Assembly (NCBI RefSeq): GCF_016735595.1
Contig: NZ_JAERRB010000007.1
Span: forward strand, 186,001 to 250,000
Direction of reading: 5' to 3'
DNA: 64,000 nucleotides
From: Chryseolinea lacunae
GTDB taxonomy: Bacteria > Bacteroidota > Bacteroidia > Cytophagales > Cyclobacteriaceae
Positions 23,590 through 32,078 of the stretch are shown here, piece by piece (positions within the stretch are counted from its first letter, which is position 1; the number at the start of each line of letters is the position of its first letter). The position numbers and the translations under genes are program-made. The notes beneath the pieces were generated by a model that had not been told where the DNA came from, ran no database searches, and worked only from the letters and a program-made list of their open reading frames with translations.

Positions 23590-25179
23590 ATGAAATTCAT
23601 GAGAGTATTGTTCCTAGTGGGTTGCGTGTGTACCCTCCACACATTGTCAGCCCAGCGTTTAACGAGCCAGTCGTTCCAGGCAGTCAATTCATCCTACGAT
23701 GAACTCGACCCTGTGGTTAGTCCCGATGGCCGAAGCCTCTACATCACCGTGGCCAATCACCCGCAGAACATCGGTGGCAAAAAAGATCCGGGCGACATCT
23801 GGGTATCTGTGCTCACCGAAACCGGGCAGTGGTCGGCGCCCATTCACGCCGGCACCACCATAAACGACCGGGGCTACAACGCAGTGGCTGGATTTTCGGC
23901 CGACGGCAACCAGCTCATCCTCGTAAACCACTACGATGCCTCCGGTGCCACAGCACGCACACAAGGCATAGCTGTTTCCCGCAGCACAGGTGGCAACGGC
24001 TGGTCGCGTCCTGAAAACATTTCCATTCCGTATTTTCAAAACAAGTCAAGCATTCTCAGCGGCTTCATGCTGCCCGACCAGTCGGTGTTTGTTTACTCAG
24101 CCGAAACCTACGGCACCAAAGGCGTTGAAGACCTCTATGTGACCGTGAAGGGCAGTGATGGCAAATGGACCGAGCCACGAAACCTTGGCAATGTGATCAA
24201 CACCCCGTTCCAGGAACTGAGCCCTTCGGTGAGCGCCGACGGAAAAACACTCTACTTCTCCAGCAACGGTCGCAAAGGTTATGGCAGCTTCGACATCTAC
24301 GCCAGCAGCCGCCTCGACGACACGTGGACCAACTGGGCTGCGCCCGTGAACCTTGGCGGGACCTTCAACACCGGCGGTCGCGAACTCTACTTCCGTCCCT
24401 ACGATCAGTTCGGCTATTCACTCTTCGCCAGCACCACCAACAGCGACGGCTATGGCGACATCAAAATATTCCTGTCAAACGAACCGCTTCCCACCGACAG
24501 CGCCATCATCGCGGTGAAACCCGTTGTCGACACAGTGAAGATTGTGGAATTAACCCGGTCGTATGAAGAAGACAAACGCATTCGTGTCTATGGCAAAGTG
24601 ACCAATTCCAAAACCGGCGAAAGCGTGCCGGCAAAGCTCACCTTCAGTTCGGGCGCCAGGTCTGAAAATGTAGCCTCAGCGACCAACGGCTACACCATAC
24701 GCATTGCGTCCACCAGCGACTATGCTGTTACCATTGAAGCGGAAGGTTTTGTGAGCACCATGGAAAAGCTGGACATGAACACCTACGAGCTGAAGGAACT
24801 CGAAATGAACTTCAGGCTCCAGCCTGTGGAAGTGGGTGTGACCGTGAACCTGAACGACGTGTTGTTCGAGCAAGGCAAAACCAACCTGCTCACACAGTCC
24901 TATCCGGAGCTCGACCTGGTGGTGTCGTTTCTGAAAACCAATCCCAAAGTGAAAATAGAACTGGCGGGCCACACCGACAATCGCGGCATACCATCACAAA
25001 ACGTGAAGCTTTCGCAGGCGCGTGTCGACAAGGTGAAGGCCTATCTGGTGTCGAAAGGTGTTGATGGCAAACGCATCAGCGGCAAAGGCTATGGTGGTTC
25101 AAAGCCCATCGCCAGCAACGATACTGAAGAGACCCGTCAGTTTAACCGCCGCGTGGAATTCACCATTCGGAAGTTCTAA
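23590..25179 (+). CDS. OmpA-family protein with PD40 propeller
   Basis: An outer-membrane-associated 529-residue protein: signal peptide (MKFMRVLFLVGCVCTLHTLS), a WD40-like PD40 propeller at ~25-300 (DPVVSPDGRSLYITVANH, GFSADGNQLILVNHYD, LSPSVSADGKTLYFSSNGRK), a short carboxypeptidase-regulatory-like beta domain (IRVYGKVTNSKTGESVPAKL), and a C-terminal OmpA peptidoglycan-binding domain (LNDVLFEQGKTNLL, ELAGHTDNRGIPSQN, LSQARVDKVKAYL, NRRVEFTIRKF). The layout resembles PorE/SprE-neighbour OmpA proteins that tie surface machinery to murein in type IX secretion bacteria. An exact TATATTTG at 23570-23577 is a possible -7 box but gives a very short leader. Confidence 0.92.
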   Translation: MKFMRVLFLVGCVCTLHTLSAQRLTSQSFQAVNSSYDELDPVVSPDGRSLYITVANHPQNIGGKKDPGDIWVSVLTETGQWSAPIHAGTTINDRGYNAVAGFSADGNQLILVNHYDASGATARTQGIAVSRSTGGNGWSRPENISIPYFQNKSSILSGFMLPDQSVFVYSAETYGTKGVEDLYVTVKGSDGKWTEPRNLGNVINTPFQELSPSVSADGKTLYFSSNGRKGYGSFDIYASSRLDDTWTNWAAPVNLGGTFNTGGRELYFRPYDQFGYSLFASTTNSDGYGDIKIFLSNEPLPTDSAIIAVKPVVDTVKIVELTRSYEEDKRIRVYGKVTNSKTGESVPAKLTFSSGARSENVASATNGYTIRIASTSDYAVTIEAEGFVSTMEKLDMNTYELKELEMNFRLQPVEVGVTVNLNDVLFEQGKTNLLTQSYPELDLVVSFLKTNPKVKIELAGHTDNRGIPSQNVKLSQARVDKVKAYLVSKGVDGKRISGKGYGGSKPIASNDTEETRQFNRRVEFTIRKF

Positions 25180-25194
25180 CGACACCCAATCCAA

Positions 25195-27936
25195 CTATGC
25201 CGTTTGGGGAACATTTGGTTGCCATACCGGCAACATGATGGTGAACGTGGTGCCGTGACCCGGCACACTTTGCACCGTTATTTTTCCACCGTGTTTCTCG
25301 ATGATGCTATTGGAGATGGCCAACCCAAGCCCCGTGCCTTTCCCAACTTCTTTTGTGGTAAAGAACGGTTCGAAGATGCGGCTCAACACATCGCCTGACA
25401 TGCCCTGGCCTGTATCGCTGATCGTAACAGAAACGGACTTCCCATCGGTCGACGATTGCGTCTTGATTTCAATTTTACCGTTTTCGGCAATGGCTTGTGT
25501 GGCGTTCATTACCAGGTTCATAAACACCTGATTGATTTCGCCGATGCGGCACTCCACCAGCGGGAGGTTGGGATCGTAGGCTTTCACCAATTCGATGCGC
25601 CCTTTCATTTCGCTTTGCGTCATGATGAGAGTGGCGTCGAGTTGCTCGTTCAGGTTCACACGGCTGAAGGCCTGTTGCCCTTCATGCGAAAATGTGCGCA
25701 GGCTTCTCACGATATGCGACGTGCGTTCTACGCCGGTTTGAATAGTCTTTGTCAGTTCTTTGATGTCGGTGAGCGTGCTCGAAAATCCCAGCTTCTTTTT
25801 TAATGCGTTCACAGCTTCCAGTTTGTCGGCGGGCAAATCCTGCGCCACGCCTTCATAGTGATTGACCACGGCGATGAGCGTTTCAATTTCCTGACTCAGC
25901 CCTTCCACACCATTCGAAATGAAGTTGACGGGATTGTTGATCTCATGCGCAATGCCCGCTGTAAGTTGCCCGAGCGAGGCCATCTTTTCGGAGTGAATCA
26001 ATACCGCTTGTGTATACTTCAAATCCTGTAGCGACTGTTCCAGCTTGGTGTGCTGCGCGCTCAACGCTTCTTTTTGCGCGGTGATCTCCTCGTTTTGCGC
26101 CTTGATCTCTTCGTTCTGAAGGGCGATCTCCTGGTTCTTATTATACAGCTCCTGGCTGTTGCGTTTGTTGATACGGTTGGCGCGGACCAGGAACGCGACG
26201 AATAGGGTAGTGATCACCAACACCGTGCTCACCATCAGCAACGTGATGCCCTGTGTGCGCAGCGCGGCCGATTGCATGAGTTGTTTGTTTTTGAGCGCAA
26301 TGTTCTCTTTTTCTTTTTCTGAGGTTTGATATTGTGCAATGATTTCGGTAATCTCGTTTGATGCCGCCACCGAGTAGATGGAGTCCTGGATAGTCTTCAA
26401 GGATTCAAAATAGGTCAACGCTTCTTTGGGATGATTCTGAACTTTGCTGATGGTGTAGAGACCGGCTAAGGCATTGGCCTGGATCTCTGCAAAATTTGAA
26501 TTATGACTCAGGCCAAGCGCTTTCCGGAATGCCTGCTCGGATTTTGTATAGTCATGCCGTCGGGCAAGCAGCTCGCCCTCCAGGATATAATAAAGAGCAA
26601 CCTCACGCCGTAGCTCCACATTGGGCAAGTGCTTTTTCAGGAACGTGAGCAAGGCCGTTGCGCTGTCGGTTTCGTGAAGCTTGAGGTGAACTTTGGCGTA
26701 GGCTAGCAGCGCCGACACGGAGTCGGTGGCCACTTCCGATTTGCCGGCCAGGGCCACCGCCGCGCGTGCAAAACCTTTGGCCTCGCGGGCATCGTTCAGT
26801 TCGAGGGAAGCCTCACTTAACAAGATGAAGGATTCCAGTAACACATCGTTTGTACCCGACGCTCCCTTTTGGGTCGATAGGAAAATTACGTCCTTCAGGT
26901 TGTTGATGGCCAACGGGTAGTTTCGCAATTTCATATACGTTTCGCCCAAGGCTTTCCGGGCGTTCATGAGGTTGCTGAGGCGATTCAGTTCGCGATAGAT
27001 GTCGATGGCTTTCAGTTGAAGGGCAATGGCCCTGGCAAATTTTCCCTGCGCGATAAAGAGATCGCTCAGATCGGAATACGCATCGGCCATGCCGATTTTA
27101 TAGCCGCGCTTTTCGGTGTCGCTCGCCACGTCTTCGTAGATCGCGATGGCCTTCGCGGTTTGTCCCTGATCGGCATACACGGTGGCCAGCAACACAAGGG
27201 TTGACATATACAAATGGCGATCTCGCGCATGAACAAAGTGCGCCAGAGCGTCTCTCAGATACGGCTCCGCTTTGCTGAGATGGTGCTCCACGATTTCAAT
27301 TTCGCCCAGGTTTTTCAAACAGATTCCCAAGAGACGATGGTCGGCGTGATGTTCCTTGGCGAAGGCCAGATTGGTGTTGCGCACCTCGCGTCCCTTGGCA
27401 AGTTGGCCGCGATAGACATAGTAGGCGCCCAGAGCCTGGTTCCATAATATGGTGTATTGAACTTTCAGCTGTTGGTCGGGCAACGCTTCCGCCTTCTTCA
27501 ACCCAGCCTGGATGGTGGCGAGGTATTGGTCAAGTTGATTGAGACGGAAATAGGTGATGGACACACCCTCGAGACTGCGGTGAATGCCGTCTACAAATTT
27601 TAATTGCTCGGCTTCCGCATGCTGTTTGATGAATCGGGCGTTGGCCTCTGCAATTTGTCCGCGCCAGTATAGTGCAAAGCTCTTGTTGATTTGGGCCCGC
27701 AGCGATCCTTCGCGATACGGCAAAGTTTGCGCAAGACTGTCGGCACGGTCGGCGTAGCGGTCGAGTTTGCTGAGGTCAGAATACACATTCTCTTCGGCTA
27801 TGGTGTTGCAGGCGTCGACCCATTCGGTTCCGTGCAATCGCGGCAACAACACCTCCAGGCTGTCTTCAACCGGCGTGAATTGAGCCCGGCCAATCACAAC
27901 GATCAGCAGGGAGGCGAAAGAAAATGCAATCCTCAT
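25195..27936 (-). CDS. TPR-containing membrane sensor histidine kinase
   Basis: A 913-residue orphan kinase. A signal peptide (MRIAFSFASLLIVVIGRAQF) leads to ~500 residues of TPR helices in the periplasm (e.g. ARDRHLYMSTLVLLATVYAD, GKFARAIALQLKAIDIYREL). A single transmembrane helix (ITLLMVSTVLVITTLFVAFL) is followed by a long coiled coil of NEEIKAQNEEITAQ repeats. The kinase core has the H box EKMASLGQLTAGIAHEINNP (phospho-His near 664), the N box NQVFMNLVMNATQAI, G1 DTGQGM and G2 GTGLGLAIS. No response regulator is adjacent, so its target is encoded elsewhere. It converges on the OmpA gene, 15 bp apart. Confidence 0.93.
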   Translation of the reverse strand: MRIAFSFASLLIVVIGRAQFTPVEDSLEVLLPRLHGTEWVDACNTIAEENVYSDLSKLDRYADRADSLAQTLPYREGSLRAQINKSFALYWRGQIAEANARFIKQHAEAEQLKFVDGIHRSLEGVSITYFRLNQLDQYLATIQAGLKKAEALPDQQLKVQYTILWNQALGAYYVYRGQLAKGREVRNTNLAFAKEHHADHRLLGICLKNLGEIEIVEHHLSKAEPYLRDALAHFVHARDRHLYMSTLVLLATVYADQGQTAKAIAIYEDVASDTEKRGYKIGMADAYSDLSDLFIAQGKFARAIALQLKAIDIYRELNRLSNLMNARKALGETYMKLRNYPLAINNLKDVIFLSTQKGASGTNDVLLESFILLSEASLELNDAREAKGFARAAVALAGKSEVATDSVSALLAYAKVHLKLHETDSATALLTFLKKHLPNVELRREVALYYILEGELLARRHDYTKSEQAFRKALGLSHNSNFAEIQANALAGLYTISKVQNHPKEALTYFESLKTIQDSIYSVAASNEITEIIAQYQTSEKEKENIALKNKQLMQSAALRTQGITLLMVSTVLVITTLFVAFLVRANRINKRNSQELYNKNQEIALQNEEIKAQNEEITAQKEALSAQHTKLEQSLQDLKYTQAVLIHSEKMASLGQLTAGIAHEINNPVNFISNGVEGLSQEIETLIAVVNHYEGVAQDLPADKLEAVNALKKKLGFSSTLTDIKELTKTIQTGVERTSHIVRSLRTFSHEGQQAFSRVNLNEQLDATLIMTQSEMKGRIELVKAYDPNLPLVECRIGEINQVFMNLVMNATQAIAENGKIEIKTQSSTDGKSVSVTISDTGQGMSGDVLSRIFEPFFTTKEVGKGTGLGLAISNSIIEKHGGKITVQSVPGHGTTFTIMLPVWQPNVPQTA

Positions 27937-28030
27937 AGACCCTTAAAAGATAGAGAAAAATTATGTATGCCACGCAATCCGACCGCTCGTTCAGCGGCGT
28001 TGCGTGAGTGGTTGTCTGACAAACTGAATC

Positions 28031-28066
28031 CAAAAAAGAAGGCCTCACGTCCGAAGACATGAGGCC
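28031..28066 (-). terminator. UUCG-loop terminator of yidC
   Basis: On the minus strand GGCCTCATGTC pairs with GACGTGAGGCC (one G-T pair) around the tetraloop TTCG and is followed by TTCTTTTTTG. It is 26 bp past the yidC stop. Confidence 0.9.
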
Positions 28067-28091
28067 CTTACGTCGTAAAAACCTGTAACGA

Positions 28092-29912
28092 CTATTTCTT
28101 GCGATTTCTTCTTTCTTCGTCGGCTTTGCGTTTGGCTTCTTCGCTCGACTTCATGGCTTCCTGGAGCTTGTTCATGAACTTGGACTTTTTGCCACCGCCG
28201 CCCGCGGCGTTCTTCTTCTTGTTCTCTTCCATGATGGCCTTGATCTTGTCTTCGTCGACAAACCGTTTGATGATGGCTTGCTGCGCGAAGGTGACAAGGT
28301 TAGACACAAAGTAATAGAATGTGAGACCTGCAGAGAACGAGTTGAGCACGAACAGGAAAATGACGGGCATGATATACGACATCGACTTCATCGGCCCCTG
28401 AACAGACGAGAGCTGGTTGTTCTGCCATGTGTAGATCAGCGTAGACGCCGTCATCAACAACGTGAAAAGGCTGAGGTGATTGCCCAGGAACGGCACAACC
28501 CATGGAAGCTGAATGAGTGAATCGTAGGTGGAAAGATCTTCGGCCCACAGGAATGGCTGCTGACGCAACTCGATGCTGGCGGGGAAAAGATAGAACATGG
28601 CAAACAGAATAGGCATCTGCAACAACACCGGGATACATCCGCTGATGGGGTTCACACCCACCTGCGAATAGAGCTTCATCTGTTCCTGCTGCACCTTAGT
28701 CATGTCGTCGCCAACGCGTTCCTTGATCTCGTCGAGCTCCGGCTTCAGCACTTTCATTTTGGCCATGCTGAGGTAGGACTTATACGACAAGGGGAACAAT
28801 ACCAGCTTCAGCAACAACACGAGGATGACGATGATGAGGCCGTAGTTCGGAATGATCTTGGTGAGGAAGTGGAACACGGGGAAGATCACAAACTTGTTGA
28901 TCCAATACACCGGAGGCCAGCCCAGGTAAACGTTTTTGCGGAAACCTTCCGTTACGTCGCCGGTCTTTTTATAGTCGTTGGGACCAAAGTAGAATTTGAA
29001 GTCAGCTTTGCCGCTGGCCAGTTGGCTTTTCGGAATCAGCAGGCTGATGTTGGCACGTTTCACAACCGCGCTGTCGCTTTCGGTCATGGACGTTTCCAGA
29101 TTTCCACCCGCGAAGTTGCTTTTGGCAATGATCGACGACAGGAAGAATTTTTCTTTCACGGCCACCCATTTCACAGGCTGGGTCAATGCTTCCGACTCTT
29201 TGTCTTTCGAGCGGGGCGCCAGTTCGTCGAAGCCCTCGGCTTCTGAATAGTAGGTGATGGTGGTGTTAATGCGCGTGTCGGCAAGATCTTTCTCTACCGG
29301 GCGAACAATGTCGGCCCATTCAAGCGAAAGGTTGTCGCCCGAAAGTTGTTGATCCAGTCCGGTGGTGCGCAACTTGTAGCCGATCTCATGGCCCTTCGAC
29401 GGGATGCTGTAGACTTGCGAAAGCTTGGCGCCGTTGCTCAGGCTGATGGTGTAGACCACTTCTGTGCTGTCGCCGTTATTGCGCTGCTCCAGTTGATAGA
29501 AGAGCGTGTACAGATCCAGCGCCTTGCCTTGATATTGTGTTTTGAGGTTGAACCCCGACGATTCGGGTGTCACCAACTTCAGCGGTTGCTGTTTGTAGGT
29601 CTTGAATTTCTTCAATTCCACTTCCTTGATCAAACCACCTTTGTTGCTGAAGGTCACTTTCAGGTCTTCATTTTCAACTACCGTAGCCGTTTCTTCGCCT
29701 TTGAAAGCCGCAGACAGATCGCCATAGGTTGCTGCCAGAATGCTGTCGGGCACAGCTGCGGGTTGTTGAATAGCATCGGGTTTGGTTTCGGCGGGTGTTG
29801 TCACCTGCGGAGCGTTTTGCGCGATAGGCTTGGGCTCGGGCGAAAACCAATAGAAGTAGGCTAGTAATAAAACTGCGATGAGTGTTAGACCAATGGCGGA
29901 ATTTCTATCCAT
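28092..29912 (-). CDS. yidC: Membrane protein insertase YidC
   Basis: YidC inserts and folds inner-membrane proteins alone or with SecYEG. The sequence shows an N-terminal membrane anchor (AIGLTLIAVLLLAYFYWFSP), a ~300-residue periplasmic beta domain, and the conserved five-span core (NYGLIIVILVLLLKLVLFPL, MAKMKVLKPELDEIKERVGD, VNPISGCIPVLLQMPILFAM, SFSAGLTFYYFVSNLVTFAQ). The C-terminus is a basic tail (KFMNKLQEAMKSSEEAKRKA) suited to ribosome contact. 606 residues is normal for Bacteroidota. It lies 90 bp downstream of pyrG on the same strand and is probably co-transcribed. Confidence 0.97.
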   Translation of the reverse strand: MDRNSAIGLTLIAVLLLAYFYWFSPEPKPIAQNAPQVTTPAETKPDAIQQPAAVPDSILAATYGDLSAAFKGEETATVVENEDLKVTFSNKGGLIKEVELKKFKTYKQQPLKLVTPESSGFNLKTQYQGKALDLYTLFYQLEQRNNGDSTEVVYTISLSNGAKLSQVYSIPSKGHEIGYKLRTTGLDQQLSGDNLSLEWADIVRPVEKDLADTRINTTITYYSEAEGFDELAPRSKDKESEALTQPVKWVAVKEKFFLSSIIAKSNFAGGNLETSMTESDSAVVKRANISLLIPKSQLASGKADFKFYFGPNDYKKTGDVTEGFRKNVYLGWPPVYWINKFVIFPVFHFLTKIIPNYGLIIVILVLLLKLVLFPLSYKSYLSMAKMKVLKPELDEIKERVGDDMTKVQQEQMKLYSQVGVNPISGCIPVLLQMPILFAMFYLFPASIELRQQPFLWAEDLSTYDSLIQLPWVVPFLGNHLSLFTLLMTASTLIYTWQNNQLSSVQGPMKSMSYIMPVIFLFVLNSFSAGLTFYYFVSNLVTFAQQAIIKRFVDEDKIKAIMEENKKKNAAGGGGKKSKFMNKLQEAMKSSEEAKRKADEERRNRKK

Positions 29913-30002
29913 TATGCGTGTGTGTTTCTAAAGTATAAAAGACGATAAAGTACCGGATTTATTGGTAGCCCAGCAGGGTCCGGAATTTCAATTTCGGGTG
30001 AA

Positions 30003-31628
30003 TTAATTAGAGATCTTCACTTTTTTGTGCTCCAGGGCTGCTTCCACAAATTTCACGAAGAGCGGATGCGGGTTCAGCACCGTGCTTTTCAGCTCCGGGT
30101 GATATTGCACACCAACATACCAGGGATGGTCTTTCAGTTCAACAACCTCCACCAGGTTCGATTCCGGATTCACGCCCACGGCTTTAAGCCCGGCCTGCTC
30201 CACTTGCTCCAGGTATTTGTTGTTGAATTCGTAGCGATGGCGATGACGTTCGTGAATGAGGCTTTCTCCGTAGGCAGCAAACGCCTTCGAGCCCTTTTTC
30301 AGCTTGCAGTCGTAGGCACCCAGGCGCATGGTTCCGCCTTTGTTGGTGATCTTTTTCTGCTCTTCCATCATGTCGATCACCGGGTTTTTGGTTTTGGGGT
30401 TGAGTTCGGTCGAACTCGCTTCCAGGCCCAGCACGTTGCGGGCAAATTCCACCACGGCACATTGCATGCCCAGGCAGATGCCAAAGAACGGTATTTTGTT
30501 TTCGCGCACGTGGCGGATGGTTTCAATCTTGCCTTCCAGACCGCGTTCGCCAAATCCGGGGGCAACCAGAACGCCGTCGAGATTTTTAAGAATATGATCC
30601 ACAGAGTCTTTCGTCACGTCTTCCGACGAAATCCATTTCACGTTAACCTTGCAGTCGTTTTCAGTGCCGGCGTGCACAAACGCTTCGGCGATGGACTTGT
30701 AGGCATCGGGGAGGGACACGTATTTGCCCACCAGGCCCACGTTCACTTCGTTCACGGGGTTTTTCAGTTTGCCCAGAAAGGTCTTCCAGCGGTCCAGTTC
30801 AGGCTCTTCTTTAGAAGTCACCTTCAGTTTTGCCAGCACGCGCTCGTCCAGTTTTTCTTTGCGCATCAGGATGGGCACATCATAGATGGTGTCGGCATCC
30901 ATGGCTTCGATCACCGAGTTGAGATGCACGTTGCAGAACAGGGCCATCTTCTTGCGGATGTCCATGGGCAGCGGCATTTCGGTGCGGCACACTAATATAT
31001 CGGGTTGAATACCGGCTTCAAGCAGCTCTTTCACAGAGTGTTGGGTCGGTTTTGTTTTCAATTCTTTGGCGGCCTTCAGGTAGGGTACCAGCGTGAGGTG
31101 AATAACCATCGAGCTGTTGGGAGCCAATTCCCATTTCACCTGGCGCACAGCTTCAATGAAGGGAAGCGATTCGATGTCGCCCACACAGCCGCCAATTTCG
31201 GTGATGATGAAATCGTATTCGCCGCTTTCGCCCAGCAAAAAGATGTTGCGCTTAATTTCGTCGGTGATGTGGGGGATGACCTGAACGGTTTTGCCCAGAT
31301 ATTCGCCCTTGCGTTCTTTGGTGATGACGTTGTTGTAGATCCTGCCGGTGGTGACGTTGTTGGCCTGCGAGGTGCGCACATTCAGGAATCGTTCGTAGTG
31401 GCCCAGGTCGAGGTCGGTCTCGGCCCCGTCGTCGGTCACATAGCATTCGCCGTGTTCGTAGGGGTTGAGGGTGCCCGGGTCGATGTTGAGATACGGGTCA
31501 AATTTCTGGATGGTCACTTTAAAGCCCCTGGCCTGGAGCAGTTGAGCCAGGGAGGCCGCGATAATGCCCTTTCCTAAAGAAGACGTTACGCCTCCGGTCA
31601 CAAAGATGTACTTGGCAGTGGTTGACAT
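30003..31628 (-). CDS. pyrG: CTP synthase
   Basis: PyrG makes CTP from UTP, ATP and glutamine. The synthetase domain opens with [17 protein letters not shown], followed by [20 protein letters not shown] and [15 protein letters not shown]. The glutamine amidotransferase domain begins near residue 290 ([20 protein letters not shown]), has the oxyanion strand [12 protein letters not shown], the catalytic Cys in FFGICLGMQ, and the terminal His-x-Glu pair in [10 protein letters not shown]. 541 residues, full length. It is the first gene of the minus-strand unit with yidC and is driven by a textbook promoter just upstream. Confidence 0.98.
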   Translation of the reverse strand: MSTTAKYIFVTGGVTSSLGKGIIAASLAQLLQARGFKVTIQKFDPYLNIDPGTLNPYEHGECYVTDDGAETDLDLGHYERFLNVRTSQANNVTTGRIYNNVITKERKGEYLGKTVQVIPHITDEIKRNIFLLGESGEYDFIITEIGGCVGDIESLPFIEAVRQVKWELAPNSSMVIHLTLVPYLKAAKELKTKPTQHSVKELLEAGIQPDILVCRTEMPLPMDIRKKMALFCNVHLNSVIEAMDADTIYDVPILMRKEKLDERVLAKLKVTSKEEPELDRWKTFLGKLKNPVNEVNVGLVGKYVSLPDAYKSIAEAFVHAGTENDCKVNVKWISSEDVTKDSVDHILKNLDGVLVAPGFGERGLEGKIETIRHVRENKIPFFGICLGMQCAVVEFARNVLGLEASSTELNPKTKNPVIDMMEEQKKITNKGGTMRLGAYDCKLKKGSKAFAAYGESLIHERHRHRYEFNNKYLEQVEQAGLKAVGVNPESNLVEVVELKDHPWYVGVQYHPELKSTVLNPHPLFVKFVEAALEHKKVKISN

Positions 31629-31656
31629 ATGTTGAAAAGGCTAAAAAATTCGGGGG

Positions 31657-31686
31657 CAAAGGTATAGCTATCAGCTAAAACTACAA
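31657..31686 (-). promoter_or_regulatory. pyrG promoter
   Basis: On the minus strand TTG (31684-31686) is followed after exactly 19 bases by TACCTTTG (31657-31664), the full Bacteroidota sigma-ABfr consensus. The transcript would begin near 31650, about 20 bases before the pyrG ATG. Confidence 0.82.
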
Positions 31687-31791
31687 GGGGTTATGCCGAG
31701 GTTTTGCGCTTGTGCGAAGGTGATTTCGGCGGCTTCATCCGGCACTTGACGGAATAGGGCTAGACTAGGTCGGGTATTACATAAATCTTAT

Positions 31792-31872
31792 TACCTTTGT
31801 CCTCGTGTCTGCATAAGTGAAAGCACAGTTGAGGGGAAGAACCGATGCAGACCGCCCGCCAGAAAGCGAGAG
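31792..31872 (+). ncRNA. Possible structured leader or small RNA upstream of the giant adhesin gene
   Basis: An exact -7 box TACCTTTG (31792-31799) would start a transcript near 31806. Its first bases, GTCTGCAT at 31807-31814, are perfectly complementary to ATGCAGAC at 31845-31852, enclosing a 30-base loop. It lies ~270 bases before the adhesin ATG. I could not match it to a known riboswitch, 6S or SRP RNA. The remaining 31629-32078 region holds no recognisable gene. Confidence 0.35.
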
Positions 31873-32078
31873 CGTGTCAGACCGAAAAAGCGCGTTGATG
31901 TGACTATGATTTTGCGGCAACTCTGGCCCTTCATTACAAATCCGGATGTACCATTATCGACATTTTTTAGCCTGTGACTTTGGTTACTTTGATTTTTTGA
32001 AACGAATACAGGATTGTCTATAGTTTAGGATTGTTTTTTGGCTTAATCGGCAATACCTGTTTAATTCGCAATTTTTAA

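Noticed and set aside
31806-31872. Cobalamin, TPP, 6S or SRP RNA identity for the structured leader
   Set aside because: None of the conserved core strings of those RNAs could be found; kept only as an unassigned structured element.
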